Below are positions 14,694 through 22,651 of a stretch of DNA of 25,974 nucleotides, piece after piece. The stretch covers positions 1 to 25,974 of the forward strand of contig LKMX01000002.1 of the NCBI GenBank assembly GCA_001564035.1, read 5' to 3'. A program made the translations under genes and the position numbers. A model generated the notes under the pieces. That model had not been told where the DNA came from and did not search any database. It saw only the letters and a list, made by a program, of their open reading frames with translations. Source of the DNA: Nanohaloarchaea archaeon PL-Br10_U2g27. Lineage in GTDB: Archaea; Nanohalarchaeota; Nanosalinia; Nanosalinales; Nanosalinaceae. Positions within the stretch are counted from its first letter, which is position 1. Each line of letters begins with the position of its first letter.

Positions 14694-16077
14694 ATTCGAA
14701 CATGCCTTTGAGTGCTGGGTGGAGTTCTTCCATGTGTTTCTGGGCGAGTTGTTCGTACATTCTGTAGATGATCATTACTGTTAGGAGTATTCCCATCCCT
14801 CCTCCTGCTGCTTGGATGAGGTCTGCTGTTGCTGCGATGAATCCTACTGCAGCTCCTGAGACTACTGTAAGGGCCGGGATGTATCTGTCCAGTACTTTTT
14901 TGATGACTCTCTTGTCTTTTCTGAATCCTGGTACTTTCATACCAGTCTGTTGGATTTGTTCTGCTACAGAGCTAGAGTCCTGTCCCGTGGTTTTTGCCCA
15001 GAATATCGAGAATACTACGGCTCCAAGAGTGTAGATTGTTACGTAGAATAGTACGTGGAATAGTTGTCCTGTTCCTACTGCTCCTAGACCTCCTGCTACC
15101 AGGTTTGAAACAAAGTCTGTCGGCGGGTTGACTAGCATCACTAGGCCTGACTGTGGTTGTCCTTCGCTGAAGCATCCTAGGACGCTGCATCCGTCTTGTC
15201 CTGCTGCTACCGTCCCTATGATCTGGATGTTTGCGATAAGTGCTGCGACGAAAATTACAGGCATTACGCTTGTGTAGAAGAATTTAAGCGGCCATTTTTG
15301 CCCAAATCCTCTTACGTTTCCGAATGTAAGCGGTATTTCTACCCTCATTGATTGTAGGTAGACTACTGCTGCGAACACTCCTATTGTAGACACCATTGTT
15401 ATGAGAGATGTTGCCTCAAGTGTTGTTGCAAATGAGAACAGTGCTCCTGCCGGGTTTCCTCCTTCTATCCAGTAGGGTGTACCTCCTTCTGTGAGTGGGG
15501 ATATTAGTGCGATTATTATTGCTTTTGATACTCCTCCTGCGATGAAGAGGCCTACTCCGCTTCCGAATCCCCATTTTTGGACTAGGTCGTCCATTATTAT
15601 TATGAGCCATCCTCCTGCTGTGATCTGTGCCGTCAGTATTGCAAATAATGGGAAGTTTCCTGATACATCTCCGAATGTTCCGGATAGTACGAATCCTGAG
15701 GCCTGTACTACGCATACTGAGTATGCTAAAAGTTTTTGTGCGGCCTGGAATTTTTGTTTTCCTTGCTGAGTGTTTGTATCCCATTTTAACAGGTCTGATC
15801 CTACCATCATCTGTAGTACAATAGATGCTGTTACGATAGGCCCGATTCCCAGGGTTATTATTGTTCCTATTTCTGATCCTAGAAGTGTTTCAAATGTTCT
15901 TAGTTGGCTTAACGCTTGTTCGACTTGTTGGGCGTCGGCTGCGTATAGCGGTACTTCGGATAGTAAGAAGTATAGTAGTAGTGTGATTCCTGTCCAGATC
16001 ATCATCTGTTTGAGCGTCTGCTCTTTATCCGGTTGTTCTACTGTTGGAAGGTACTGTGCGATCTGGACCCAGTTCAT
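14692..16077 (-). CDS. secY: Protein translocase subunit SecY
   Basis: Central channel of the Sec translocon (with SecE and Sbh), 461 residues, ten membrane helices. The N terminus has the amphipathic IAQYLPTVEQPDKEQTLKQM, then a plug region YAADAQQ, LGIGPIVTASIVLQMM (helix 2b), the WLIIIMDDLVQKWGFGSGVGLFIAGG helix 4-loop block, SMRVEIPLTFGNVRGFGQKWPLKFFYTSVMPVIF and a cytosolic GMKVPGFRKDKRVIKKVLDRYIP loop that binds the ribosome. It is last in the spc cluster, as in other archaea. The 62-bp gap before it carries a hairpin that may modulate its expression. Confidence 0.97.
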   Translation of the reverse strand: MNWVQIAQYLPTVEQPDKEQTLKQMMIWTGITLLLYFLLSEVPLYAADAQQVEQALSQLRTFETLLGSEIGTIITLGIGPIVTASIVLQMMVGSDLLKWDTNTQQGKQKFQAAQKLLAYSVCVVQASGFVLSGTFGDVSGNFPLFAILTAQITAGGWLIIIMDDLVQKWGFGSGVGLFIAGGVSKAIIIALISPLTEGGTPYWIEGGNPAGALFSFATTLEATSLITMVSTIGVFAAVVYLQSMRVEIPLTFGNVRGFGQKWPLKFFYTSVMPVIFVAALIANIQIIGTVAAGQDGCSVLGCFSEGQPQSGLVMLVNPPTDFVSNLVAGGLGAVGTGQLFHVLFYVTIYTLGAVVFSIFWAKTTGQDSSSVAEQIQQTGMKVPGFRKDKRVIKKVLDRYIPALTVVSGAAVGFIAATADLIQAAGGGMGILLTVMIIYRMYEQLAQKHMEELHPALKGMFE

Positions 16078-16105
16078 TGTTTATTGTAAAACCTCGTCAC
16101 TTTCT

Positions 16106-16123
16106 CTGCGATTGTATTCGCAG
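16106..16123. other. Hairpin in the secY leader
   Basis: CTGCGA-TTGTAT-TCGCAG forms a perfect 6-bp stem with a 6-nt loop, 29 nt before the secY ATG, in one of the few spacers of the ribosomal cluster longer than 50 bp. Confidence 0.4.
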
Positions 16124-16139
16124 TCGTTGTTCATATTGT

Positions 16140-16562
16140 TTATTCCTCAACTGCTTCTCCGCCTGCTTCTTCAATCTTTGATTTGGCAGAGCTGGAGAAG
16201 TTTTCTGCTGTGATCTCTACTTCTTTGTTGATCTGTCCTTGGCCTAAGACTTTCTCGTAGCCTAGATCTGACAGCTCTAAAAAGTATTTACCGTCTTCTT
16301 TCTGTGCTAGGCCTTCTTCGACGTAGTTGTCTAGTCTTTGGTCAATATCTCTAAGGTTGATGGCGTTTTGATCTGGTTTGCGGGATTTGAACCCTCTTTC
16401 TCCCAGTGTTATTACTCCGTCTTTTGTCATTCTTTTGGATGAGGCCTTTTTTCCTCTTCCTGCATTTCCTCGACCTCCTTTGTTTCCTGCTCCACGGTTC
16501 TTTTTGCTGCTTCCGTATCCGTGGCTTCCTGACTTGTTCTTCTTTGATCTTCTTCGAGTCAT
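16140..16562 (-). CDS. rpl15: Large-subunit ribosomal protein uL15
   Basis: Structural 50S protein, 140 residues. The N terminus is the basic extended tail that threads the rRNA (TRRRSKKNKSGSHGYGSSKK, then GAGNKGGRGNAGRGKK), followed by ITLGERGF and the globular part with NAINLRDIDQRLDNYV and DLGYEKVLGQGQI. The terminal stretch EIEITAENFSSSAKSKIEEAGG-like segment is the conserved end of the fold. It lies 4 bp after uL30 and 62 bp before secY, the standard archaeal order. Confidence 0.96.
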   Translation of the reverse strand: MTRRRSKKNKSGSHGYGSSKKNRGAGNKGGRGNAGRGKKASSKRMTKDGVITLGERGFKSRKPDQNAINLRDIDQRLDNYVEEGLAQKEDGKYFLELSDLGYEKVLGQGQINKEVEITAENFSSSAKSKIEEAGGEAVEE

Positions 16563-16566
16563 TTTT

Positions 16567-16917
16567 CTACACCATCCTCTTTACAAGGCTGTCCATCTCT
16601 TCTGCTTGTCTTTTGCCGAGACTTCCGCCTTGATTAACGTGTCTTTTTGTACCTTTAAACCCTTTGCTTGGAGGGGAAAGACTGTAAACTTTACCATGTG
16701 TTGCTTCGCCATGTTTTTCTTCTATGGCTTCCACTACTTCTTCGGAAATTTCTCCGTAGGTAATATAGTCTTTGGCCTTGTTCATCATTCCTTTGATCGA
16801 GTCGTTTTCTTCGTATACGACTAACTGGTTTCTTTTTTCTAGGCCTAGGTTTGTCATCGTATCTTTGACTGGTTTAGGCACGTCTACGTTTCCCCTGATT
16901 TTTACTGCTGCTATCAT
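16567..16917 (-). CDS. rpl30: Large-subunit ribosomal protein uL30
   Basis: 116 residues, somewhat short for archaeal uL30. The start AAVKIRGNVDVPKPVKDTM and LGLEKRNQLVVYEEND are the conserved first beta-alpha-beta unit; KAKDYITYGEIS follows. The C-terminal SPPSKGFKGTKRHVNQGGSLG is the rRNA-binding part. ATG at 16917 lies 6 bp after the uS5 stop. Cotranscribed with uS5 and uL15. Confidence 0.95.
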   Translation of the reverse strand: MIAAVKIRGNVDVPKPVKDTMTNLGLEKRNQLVVYEENDSIKGMMNKAKDYITYGEISEEVVEAIEEKHGEATHGKVYSLSPPSKGFKGTKRHVNQGGSLGKRQAEEMDSLVKRMV

Positions 16918-16923
16918 AACTTT

Positions 16924-17589
16924 TTACGCCTCCGGTCTCTCCATTTCTTCGAGTTTTTTGAGCGCGTTGAAGGTTGCTCTTACAAGGTTTTCTCGTGTCT
17001 GTGTCTGTCCTCGTGTTTTGACCCAGATGTTTTCGATACCTGCTAGTTCCATTACTTTCTTTACTTCGTCACTGCATGCTAGGCCTGTTCCCCTTGGAGC
17101 GGGTTTGAGTTCGACTGTGACGCTGCCTGATTTTCCTGTTACTGCGAATGGGATCGATGTTCTGTCGTCTCCACGGTCTTCCCATGACCCGTTTCCTTTT
17201 GGTACGTGGATCATGTTGAGTTTGGCTTCTCTGTTTGCTGCGTCGATTGCTGCCCGTGTGTCTTCTGATTCTCCTGTTCCTAGGCCTATTACACGGTTTT
17301 TGTCTCCTAGGACTGACATTGCGTTGCTTGAGTACCTTGCTCCTGATTTGTGCATTCTTGCTGTTCTTTTTGATACTGTTCTTCGGATTCCTCCTCCTTT
17401 TCCAGGTGTTCCTCCGATCAGGATTACTTCTTCTGTCAGGTCTACTAGTTGGTCAACGATTTCAGGCTCCATTACTGGCCTGTCGTGTTTTAGTGCTTCT
17501 ACTATGTCTGTTATTTCGCCTTTTGCAACCATTTTTCCTAGTTTGGTCTTTGGCTTCCAGATTTCTTGTTCTTCTTGTTGTTGGCTCAT
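16924..17589 (-). CDS. rps5: Small-subunit ribosomal protein uS5
   Basis: 221 residues. An N-terminal helix (EIWKPKTKLGKMVAKGEIT), the double-stranded RNA-binding S5 domain with YSSNAMSVLGDKNRVIGLGTGES and DAANREAKLNMIHV, and the C-terminal S5 domain ending with GIENIWVKTRGQTQTRENLVRA. It helps decode and unwinds mRNA at the 30S entry. ATG at 17589 is 6 bp after the uL18 stop. Confidence 0.96.
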   Translation of the reverse strand: MSQQQEEQEIWKPKTKLGKMVAKGEITDIVEALKHDRPVMEPEIVDQLVDLTEEVILIGGTPGKGGGIRRTVSKRTARMHKSGARYSSNAMSVLGDKNRVIGLGTGESEDTRAAIDAANREAKLNMIHVPKGNGSWEDRGDDRTSIPFAVTGKSGSVTVELKPAPRGTGLACSDEVKKVMELAGIENIWVKTRGQTQTRENLVRATFNALKKLEEMERPEA

Positions 17590-17595
17590 AATTTT

Positions 17596-18102
17596 TTAGG
17601 CCTCCTCGTCGATTTTTTGTTTTACTTCTTCAAAGTTTTCTACTACTTCGATGTCTTTCATTTCTTCAATGTGCTGTCCGCGGATGCGTTCTTCTGTTGG
17701 AACTACTTCTTCCCCTACCGGTACTTTTAGGCCTGCGTCGTTCATTCCTTTTACTGCTGCGTAGATTCTTCCTCCTTTTTTGGTTTGTCTTAGGCCTATG
17801 TCGAGTACTGCTTCTTCGTCTTCTGCTTTTGCGCCTAGTAAGTATCCTGCTAGGTATGCTGCTGGCAGGTTTCCGGTGTGGTTGTCCCATCCGTAGGTTT
17901 CTAGGTCTTCTGTGGATACGAAGTATTTGTTTTCGTCTCCTTCGGTTTGGTAGTATGATAGGTGTGCTTTTGTGTGTTTATTGCTTGTTCTTACTACTGC
18001 TCTTGGTTTACCTGATTTCAAGAGGTTTCTTCTTCTTTTGTAGTTTGTTTGCTGTTTCTTTCTTCTCTTGTGCGGTACTTTGTAGTTTGAGTTCTCTGCC
18101 AT
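17596..18102 (-). CDS. rpl18: Large-subunit ribosomal protein uL18
   Basis: 168 residues. Binds 5S rRNA in the central protuberance. Conserved features: YKVPHKRRKKQQTNYKRRRN, LLKSGKPRAVVRTSNKHTKA, the TEDLETYGWDNHTGNLPAAYLAGYLLG block and LDIGLRQTKKGGRIYAAVKG. The acidic tail is typical of halophiles. The ATG overlaps the eL19 stop by one base (TAATG), indicating coupled translation. Confidence 0.96.
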   Translation of the reverse strand: MAENSNYKVPHKRRKKQQTNYKRRRNLLKSGKPRAVVRTSNKHTKAHLSYYQTEGDENKYFVSTEDLETYGWDNHTGNLPAAYLAGYLLGAKAEDEEAVLDIGLRQTKKGGRIYAAVKGMNDAGLKVPVGEEVVPTEERIRGQHIEEMKDIEVVENFEEVKQKIDEEA

Positions 18103-18551
18103 TAGCTGGTCATCTCCATCTTGTTTTCTACGTAGTTTTCTAAGTGGTTGACGTCTCTGAAGAACCCTCCTTTGGTCATATCGTAGAGTTTTCTGTACTC
18201 ATCTTTGGTTACTTCTTCGTTATCTCTCATTTCTTTGAGTCTTTTTCTTAGAGCTCTTACTGTTTCCATCCAGGCCTGTTTAGAAGGTTTCCGGGCGGTT
18301 TTACTTCCTTTGCGGGAGCCTTGTCCTTTTCTACGGCCTTTCTGTTTCTGTTTCTTTATTTTTTTGGCACGGGCTTTTGATGTGCCTTTGACTTTTCTTT
18401 TGCTGATTGCTCCTCCTTCAATAAGGTTTCTAATGTCTTGACGTGTGATGGCTTCGGCTACCTTATCTGTATGTTCTGGATCAATCCATACGCGGTTCTC
18501 TCCTATGTCCATTACTTCTGCTGCCATTCTTCTTTGACTTGTTAGATTCAT
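18102..18551 (-). CDS. rpl19e: Large-subunit ribosomal protein eL19
   Basis: 149 residues, an archaeal/eukaryotic-specific 50S protein. NLTSQRRMAAEVMDIGENRV, the basic helix block ISKRKVKGTSKARAKKIKKQ and KGQGSRKGSKTARK followed by WMETVRALRKRLKEM are the family pattern, with the long C-terminal helix shortened. Starts 4 bp inside the eL32 stop (ATGA). Confidence 0.96.
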   Translation of the reverse strand: MNLTSQRRMAAEVMDIGENRVWIDPEHTDKVAEAITRQDIRNLIEGGAISKRKVKGTSKARAKKIKKQKQKGRRKGQGSRKGSKTARKPSKQAWMETVRALRKRLKEMRDNEEVTKDEYRKLYDMTKGGFFRDVNHLENYVENKMEMTS

Positions 18552-18877
18552 TCCTGGTCACCCGGGTTCAGTACTTTGATTTCTAGTTCCTCAGCTTTTT
18601 CAACTATCATTTCTTTTTTCTTCTCTCCTACTTTCGAGCTGATTCTTGCCGCGTCCGTTTCGGGATCAAGTTCTTCTAGGTCTTCAGGCCTGTGTACTAG
18701 TGCGTCTTCGTATCCTGAGGGATGTTTTCCTCTAATGTCTTTACTAGTTCTTAGGCCTGCTTCCGGCATTTGCGGCGCGCTTTTTAGCTTGAGTCTTTGT
18801 TTGCTGTGTCTGCCGCGCGGTTTTCTCCATGATTTCTTTATTCTCTTGTTCTTGTGTGTGTTCTGCCTCTTAGCCAT
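18548..18877 (-). CDS. rpl32e: Large-subunit ribosomal protein eL32
   Basis: From the ATG at 18877 the protein has 109 residues starting AKRQNTHKNKRIKKSWRKPRG, the usual eL32 core, followed by GLRTSKDIRGKHPSGYEDALVH. The frame is open further upstream, to 18919, but an excellent SD, AAGGAGGTGG, lies about 8 nt before 18877 and the longer start would overlap uL6 by 41 bp, so 18877 is chosen. The usual long N-terminal extension of haloarchaeal eL32 is missing. Confidence 0.93.
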   Translation of the reverse strand: MAKRQNTHKNKRIKKSWRKPRGRHSKQRLKLKSAPQMPEAGLRTSKDIRGKHPSGYEDALVHRPEDLEELDPETDAARISSKVGEKKKEMIVEKAEELEIKVLNPGDQE

Positions 18878-18878
18878 T

Positions 18879-19412
18879 TTATTGGCCACCTCCTTTTGTT
18901 TCTGTAATGTAGATTCCATCTTGGAATGATCTTGGGTCTCTGTTTCCTTTTCTGCAGGCCTGTTCGATTCTTGCTGCTGTTTGGCTTACTTTTTCTTTGT
19001 CTGGGCCTGTGATTTCGAGGTCGTCTCCGTTTACTTGGACGTTGACGCCTTCGATTATGTCTATTTTTCTTGGGTTTCTTTCTCCCATGAAGTTTTCGAT
19101 GTGGATTTCTTCTCCTTGTTTCTTGATGTTCATTGGGAAGTGTGCGTATACGCCTTTCATTTTGTAGACGTAGTCTTCTTTGAGACCGTTTATCATGTTG
19201 TTTGCGTGGCTTCTGTAGGTTCCTAGGACGCTTTTGACGTTTCTCTTGTTGGATTCTGTTGAGATCTGGATCTCGTTTTGTTCGATGTTGATGTCTACGA
19301 GTGCGTGATCCATTTTCTTTTCCAGTTCTTGGGATCCGTCGCTGATTGTGAGGGCTCCTTCTTTGTAGTTTGCTTCGAAGCCTTCAGGAATTTTTACTGT
19401 TTGTTGTGTCAT
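18879..19412 (-). CDS. rpl6: Large-subunit ribosomal protein uL6
   Basis: 177 residues with the two repeated alpha/beta domains of uL6. The first has VKIPEGFEANYKEGALTIS, then SVLGTYRSHANNMINGL; the second has VYKMKGVYAHFPMNIKKQG, FMGERNPRKIDI and the closing RRDPRSFQDGIYI-like segment reading RDPRSFQDGIYITETK. ATG at 19412 is preceded by GAGGAG. Binds 23S rRNA near the factor-binding site. Confidence 0.96.
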   Translation of the reverse strand: MTQQTVKIPEGFEANYKEGALTISDGSQELEKKMDHALVDINIEQNEIQISTESNKRNVKSVLGTYRSHANNMINGLKEDYVYKMKGVYAHFPMNIKKQGEEIHIENFMGERNPRKIDIIEGVNVQVNGDDLEITGPDKEKVSQTAARIEQACRKGNRDPRSFQDGIYITETKGGGQ

Positions 19413-19422
19413 TTTTTTCTCC

Positions 19423-19809
19423 TCAGTAGACGTATCCTAGGAGTTTTCCTCCTACTTGTTCTTCTCTTGCTTTTTCGTGGGTCATTATGCCTTGGGAGGT
19501 TGTTACAAGCAGGTCGCCGAATCCTCTTGCTGGCAGGTATCTTTGCGCCCAGTCTTCGAACTCGTCTTTTTTGACGGAGAAGTTAGGTTTTACTGGTTGG
19601 CATTCGTTGATGTTTCTCACTTCTACTTTGAATTTGCTTCCTTTACCGTCTTCAATAAGCTCGAATACTCCTATGTATCCTTTTTGCTGGAGCTCTATGA
19701 GTACGTTCTGGACAACTTTGCTTGTAGGCGCTATCACTGCGTGTTCTTTATCGTTTCTTGCAGCGTTGTTGATCGCGCTTAGTGCGTCGCTTAATGTGTC
19801 TTGTTGCAT
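19423..19809 (-). CDS. rps8: Small-subunit ribosomal protein uS8
   Basis: 128 residues. DTLSDALSAINNAARNDK, TSKVVQNVLIELQQKGYIG, VKPNFSVKKDEFEDWAQRYL and the C-terminal rRNA-binding end FGDLLVTTSQGIMTHEKAREE are the complete uS8 pattern. A strong SD (GAGGAGG) stands before the ATG at 19809. Binds helix 21 of 16S rRNA and, in many organisms, regulates its own mRNA. Confidence 0.96.
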   Translation of the reverse strand: MQQDTLSDALSAINNAARNDKEHAVIAPTSKVVQNVLIELQQKGYIGVFELIEDGKGSKFKVEVRNINECQPVKPNFSVKKDEFEDWAQRYLPARGFGDLLVTTSQGIMTHEKAREEQVGGKLLGYVY

Positions 19810-19825
19810 TGTTTTTTCCTCCTCG

Positions 19826-20050
19826 TTATTTTAGTTGCTCGAAACCGAGCTCTTCTGCTATTTCACGGAAGCATTGCCGGCAGAAGTTTAAATCGTATTT
19901 TGAAATAACTCCTCTTCCTGTTCTGCCGCATCTTCTGCATTCTTTTTTGGATTTTCCGAAGTCTCTTTCTTTTGGCGCATTGTTTTTCTCAAACTTTCTT
20001 CTCTTACCGTCCTTGTGCTTTATCTGTTCAAGTACTGCTTCATAACTCAT
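19826..20050 (-). CDS. rps14: Small-subunit ribosomal protein uS14 (zinc-binding form)
   Basis: 74 residues. Four cysteines at 38, 41, 57 and 60 (CRRC and CRQC) form the zinc site, followed by FREIAEELGF. The N-terminal part (DGKRRKFEKNNAPKERDFGK) is longer than the usual 55-residue archaeal form. ATG at 20050 lies 2 bp after the uL5 stop. Confidence 0.95.
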   Translation of the reverse strand: MSYEAVLEQIKHKDGKRRKFEKNNAPKERDFGKSKKECRRCGRTGRGVISKYDLNFCRQCFREIAEELGFEQLK

Positions 20051-20052
20051 CT

Positions 20053-20559
20053 TTATTCTGTCACCTCAACGCCGAAACTTTCTTCGACAAATTCCTTTGC
20101 TTCGTCATCACTAATTATATGGTCTTCTCCTATTTCTGAAGGCCTGTAATCTCTCTTTTTTAATCTGTATCCTGGTCTTTCAAGCGTAACTGTTACTTCG
20201 AATCCCATCATACCGATGTCTGCATCGTAGTCGATTCCCGGCACGTCAATATATTCAGATATTCCGAATGAGAAGTTGCCGTTGCCGTCGAACTGCGAGG
20301 CCTTTATTTCTTCTACTGCAGGCATTACTTTTTCTAGGAATTCTCTTGCTTGTTCTCCTCTGATTGTTGTTGCTGCTCCTATCTTGAGGCCTGATCTTAG
20401 GCCGAATGTTTTTGCTTGTTCTTTGGATTCTGTTTTTACTGCGTTGCTTCCAGTAAGTTTTTCTACTAGTTGGACTGCTTTTTCTACTTCTTGTCCTACT
20501 TGGCCTGTTCCAACGTTTACCACTACTTTTCCGACTTGGATCTGTTTCATTTCCGCCAT
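20053..20559 (-). CDS. rpl5: Large-subunit ribosomal protein uL5
   Basis: 168 residues. Binds 5S rRNA and tRNA in the central protuberance. VGKVVVNVGTGQ, the block QAKTFGLRSGLKIGAATTIRG, FSFGISEYIDVPGIDYDADIGMMGFEVTVTLERPGYRLKKR are classic. Ends acidic. ATG 20559, directly after eS4. Confidence 0.96.
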   Translation of the reverse strand: MAEMKQIQVGKVVVNVGTGQVGQEVEKAVQLVEKLTGSNAVKTESKEQAKTFGLRSGLKIGAATTIRGEQAREFLEKVMPAVEEIKASQFDGNGNFSFGISEYIDVPGIDYDADIGMMGFEVTVTLERPGYRLKKRDYRPSEIGEDHIISDDEAKEFVEESFGVEVTE

Positions 20560-20560
20560 C

Positions 20561-21214
20561 TTATTCGACCTCTATTCCTCCTGTTGCGAACAGTTTGTCT
20601 TTCTGGATTTCGAACTCTGATTCGTCTGTCTCGACCGTCGCAGTATCGTCTGCCATCCCTCTTTCATGAATTTCTTTTACTGTGGCTGTCTTACCTGCGT
20701 GTTGTCCGCTAAGCACTACTACTTTTTCGCCTTCTTCCATTTCTGCTTCTTCAACTTCGTCTCCGAATATTAGCGTTGATTCTGTTGAGTATGATTCCTC
20801 GGAGCTGTAGTTTTCACCGTTGTGTAGGTGATATACGAAGCTGTCTGCTTGACGGGTTTTACCTGTTATTTTTGCGGCAGGCCTGTCGTCTTCCGTTGCT
20901 AAAAAGTTCAGTCCTCTTTTCTGAGGCAGTACTCTGAATGTCTCTTCTGTTGCTTCAAGCTCTACAGTGTCGAATAGACCTATGCTGTCTCTGATATCGT
21001 TTATGCGGTCTCCGTTTCTGTGTAGTTGTCCTTTTCTAATGATTTCTTTTGCTTCTTTCTTGGTTTCAGCGTATCCTGTTACTTCCCTCAGGAATATTAC
21101 TGCAGGGATTCCTTCGCTTGCAGGCCTTGATCCTTTTGTTGTTGTGGTGTATGTTAGGCCTTTTCTGCTTACAGGGTAGTGTTCTGGTGCTGAAAGTCTT
21201 TTTTGGTGTACCAT
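20561..21214 (-). CDS. rps4e: Small-subunit ribosomal protein eS4
   Basis: 217 residues. Domains: N-terminal LSAPEHYPVSRKGLTYTTTTKG; S4 RNA-binding domain with YAETKKEAKEIIRKGQLHRNG; and a C-terminal KOW-like barrel EKVVVLSGQHAGKTATVKEI. GAGGA precedes the ATG at 21214. It is about 20-30 residues shorter than usual at the C terminus. Confidence 0.95.
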   Translation of the reverse strand: MVHQKRLSAPEHYPVSRKGLTYTTTTKGSRPASEGIPAVIFLREVTGYAETKKEAKEIIRKGQLHRNGDRINDIRDSIGLFDTVELEATEETFRVLPQKRGLNFLATEDDRPAAKITGKTRQADSFVYHLHNGENYSSEESYSTESTLIFGDEVEEAEMEEGEKVVVLSGQHAGKTATVKEIHERGMADDTATVETDESEFEIQKDKLFATGGIEVE

Positions 21215-21220
21215 TGTTTT

Positions 21221-21949
21221 TTATTCCTCTTCTGTCCGGCTTTCAAGCCATTGTTTAAGGGTTTTCCTGTCTTTGGAGTTTTCCTCTGCTTCAAGCACTG
21301 CTTGAGGGTCTGCTCCGTTCTCTACTGCTTCTTTGACTTCGTCGACTGTTCCTTCTACGATTTCTTCTGCATCGAACTCCGCCGTTTCAGTTTCTTGTTC
21401 TGTTTCTTTTTCGTCTGCAGTTCCCTCTTCGTCCTCATCTTCCTCTTCATCATCTTCTTGCTGGTCTGTCTCTGACTGGGCTTGCATTCTCTGCATCATT
21501 TCGTTTTCTTCTTCCTCTTCCAGTTCGTCCAGTTCTTCGTCTTCTACTTCGATTGCTTCTAGGTCGTCGACATCGTATTTGTCGATTCTGTCTGGGTCTG
21601 ACAGGTTTAAGGCCTGAAGCTGTAGGTTTGATGGGTGGAAAGGTTTTTCTCTTACTGTTCCGTCTGTTCTTTGTCTGTCGACGTTGTTAATATAGATTTT
21701 TTCTTCTTTTCTGTCGACTCTTGAGACGATTCCTTCTGTTCCTTTGTCGTCGCCTCTCATTATTTTTACTCGGTCTCCTACAACGATTGTGAGCGTCTTT
21801 ACTCCTAGTTCGTCTCTTAGAATATCGTTCATGTTTGCTGAGATCATTTTGTCTTTAACGTGTAGGGGTGCGTTGTCCCGGTATTTTCTCTGTTTTGTCG
21901 GGTTTTTGCTTGATTTCCAGTCGCTGCTCCAGTTTTCTGTTCTCTGCAT
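21221..21949 (-). CDS. rpl24: Ribosomal protein uL24 with long acidic and module-bearing C-terminal extension
   Basis: 242 residues against about 120 for ordinary archaeal uL24. Residues 1-115 are the normal protein: SKNPTKQRKYRDNAPLHVK, the KOW motif VVGDRVKIMRGDDKGTEGIV, and FHPSNLQLQALNL. Residues about 120-190 are an almost purely acidic, low-complexity linker. Residues about 194-242 (nucleotides 21224-21370) form a compact module, EEIVEGTVDEVKEAVEN then AVLEAEENSKDRKTLKQWLE, homologous to the C terminus of uS3 in this window. SD GGTGGTG precedes the ATG. Confidence 0.95.
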   Translation of the reverse strand: MQRTENWSSDWKSSKNPTKQRKYRDNAPLHVKDKMISANMNDILRDELGVKTLTIVVGDRVKIMRGDDKGTEGIVSRVDRKEEKIYINNVDRQRTDGTVREKPFHPSNLQLQALNLSDPDRIDKYDVDDLEAIEVEDEELDELEEEEENEMMQRMQAQSETDQQEDDEEEDEDEEGTADEKETEQETETAEFDAEEIVEGTVDEVKEAVENGADPQAVLEAEENSKDRKTLKQWLESRTEEE

Positions 21950-21952
21950 TTT

Positions 21953-22354
21953 TTACACCACCTGTGATGCGATATTTCCGATAGGGCCGTATCTTTCGAC
22001 TACTTCTTTTGCGATTGGGCCTCTTGTAAGGTTTCCTTTGGGTAGGCCTGTTTCTTCTTCGATTAGTACGGCTGCGTTGTCTTCGAAAGCTACTCTTACT
22101 CCGTCCGGTCTCTGAAATTCTTTTCTCTGTCTTACTATCACTGCGTCGAATACTTGGTGTTTTACTTCTTGGTCTCCGCGAAGAATTTTTACTTTGACTT
22201 GGTCTCCTATGCCTGCGCTTTCTCTCCGCGATCTGCGGCCTTTACGTGCTTTGATCCCGATTATTTCGAGTTCTTTAGCACCTGAGTTGTCTGCGCATAC
22301 TAGGTTTGCTCCTTTGTCTAGCGTTCTTGTAATGTTTGCTCCTACTGGTTTCAA
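21953..22354 (-). CDS. rpl14: Large-subunit ribosomal protein uL14
   Basis: 133 residues, five-stranded barrel at the subunit interface. GANLVCADNSGAKELEIIGI, GDQVKVKILRGDQEVKHQVF, DAVIVRQRKEFQRPDGVRV, FEDNAAVLIEEETGLPKGN and the end GPIGNIASQVV are complete. The start codon is TTG at 22354 in front of KPVGANIT, 3 bp after the uS17 stop. Confidence 0.96.
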   Translation of the reverse strand: MKPVGANITRTLDKGANLVCADNSGAKELEIIGIKARKGRRSRRESAGIGDQVKVKILRGDQEVKHQVFDAVIVRQRKEFQRPDGVRVAFEDNAAVLIEEETGLPKGNLTRGPIAKEVVERYGPIGNIASQVV

Positions 22355-22357
22355 CTT

Positions 22358-22651
22358 TTACTCACCGTTGCTTTCGATTACTTCTACAATTACAGAGGAC
22401 TTGGTTTTGGAAATAGGCCTTGTTTCGACTACTCTTACTTTGTCGCCTTCTTTTACGTCTAGTTCTTCTGGTACGTGAGAGGTGATTTTCGTGTTTCTTC
22501 TTTCTTTTCTCTCGTATTTTTGTACGTCTTTTGCGTGCTCCCACCTTACTGTAGCGGATTTCTGCATTTTCGTACTTTCGACTGTTCCTGTGAACTCGTT
22601 TCCTCTTAATGAGTACTCTGTTTCGATTTCGTAGTCTGTTTTTTGTGTCAA
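22358..22651 (-). CDS. rps17: Small-subunit ribosomal protein uS17
   Basis: 97 residues, OB-fold. LRGNEFTGTVESTKMQKSAT, VRWEHAKDVQKYERKERRNT, TSHVPEELDVKEGDKVRVVE and TRPISKTKSSVIVEV are the family pattern. Starts with TTG at 22651; a GAGGTG lies about 11 nt upstream, at the very end of the structured 219-bp gap. Confidence 0.95.
   Translation of the reverse strand: MTQKTDYEIETEYSLRGNEFTGTVESTKMQKSATVRWEHAKDVQKYERKERRNTKITSHVPEELDVKEGDKVRVVETRPISKTKSSVIVEVIESNGE

Noticed and set aside
21390..21540. GAA/GAG repeat tract (TTC-rich on the plus strand) in uL24 as a microsatellite
   Set aside because: It encodes the acidic linker, uses mixed Glu/Asp codons, and fits halophile adaptation; not a pure simple repeat.
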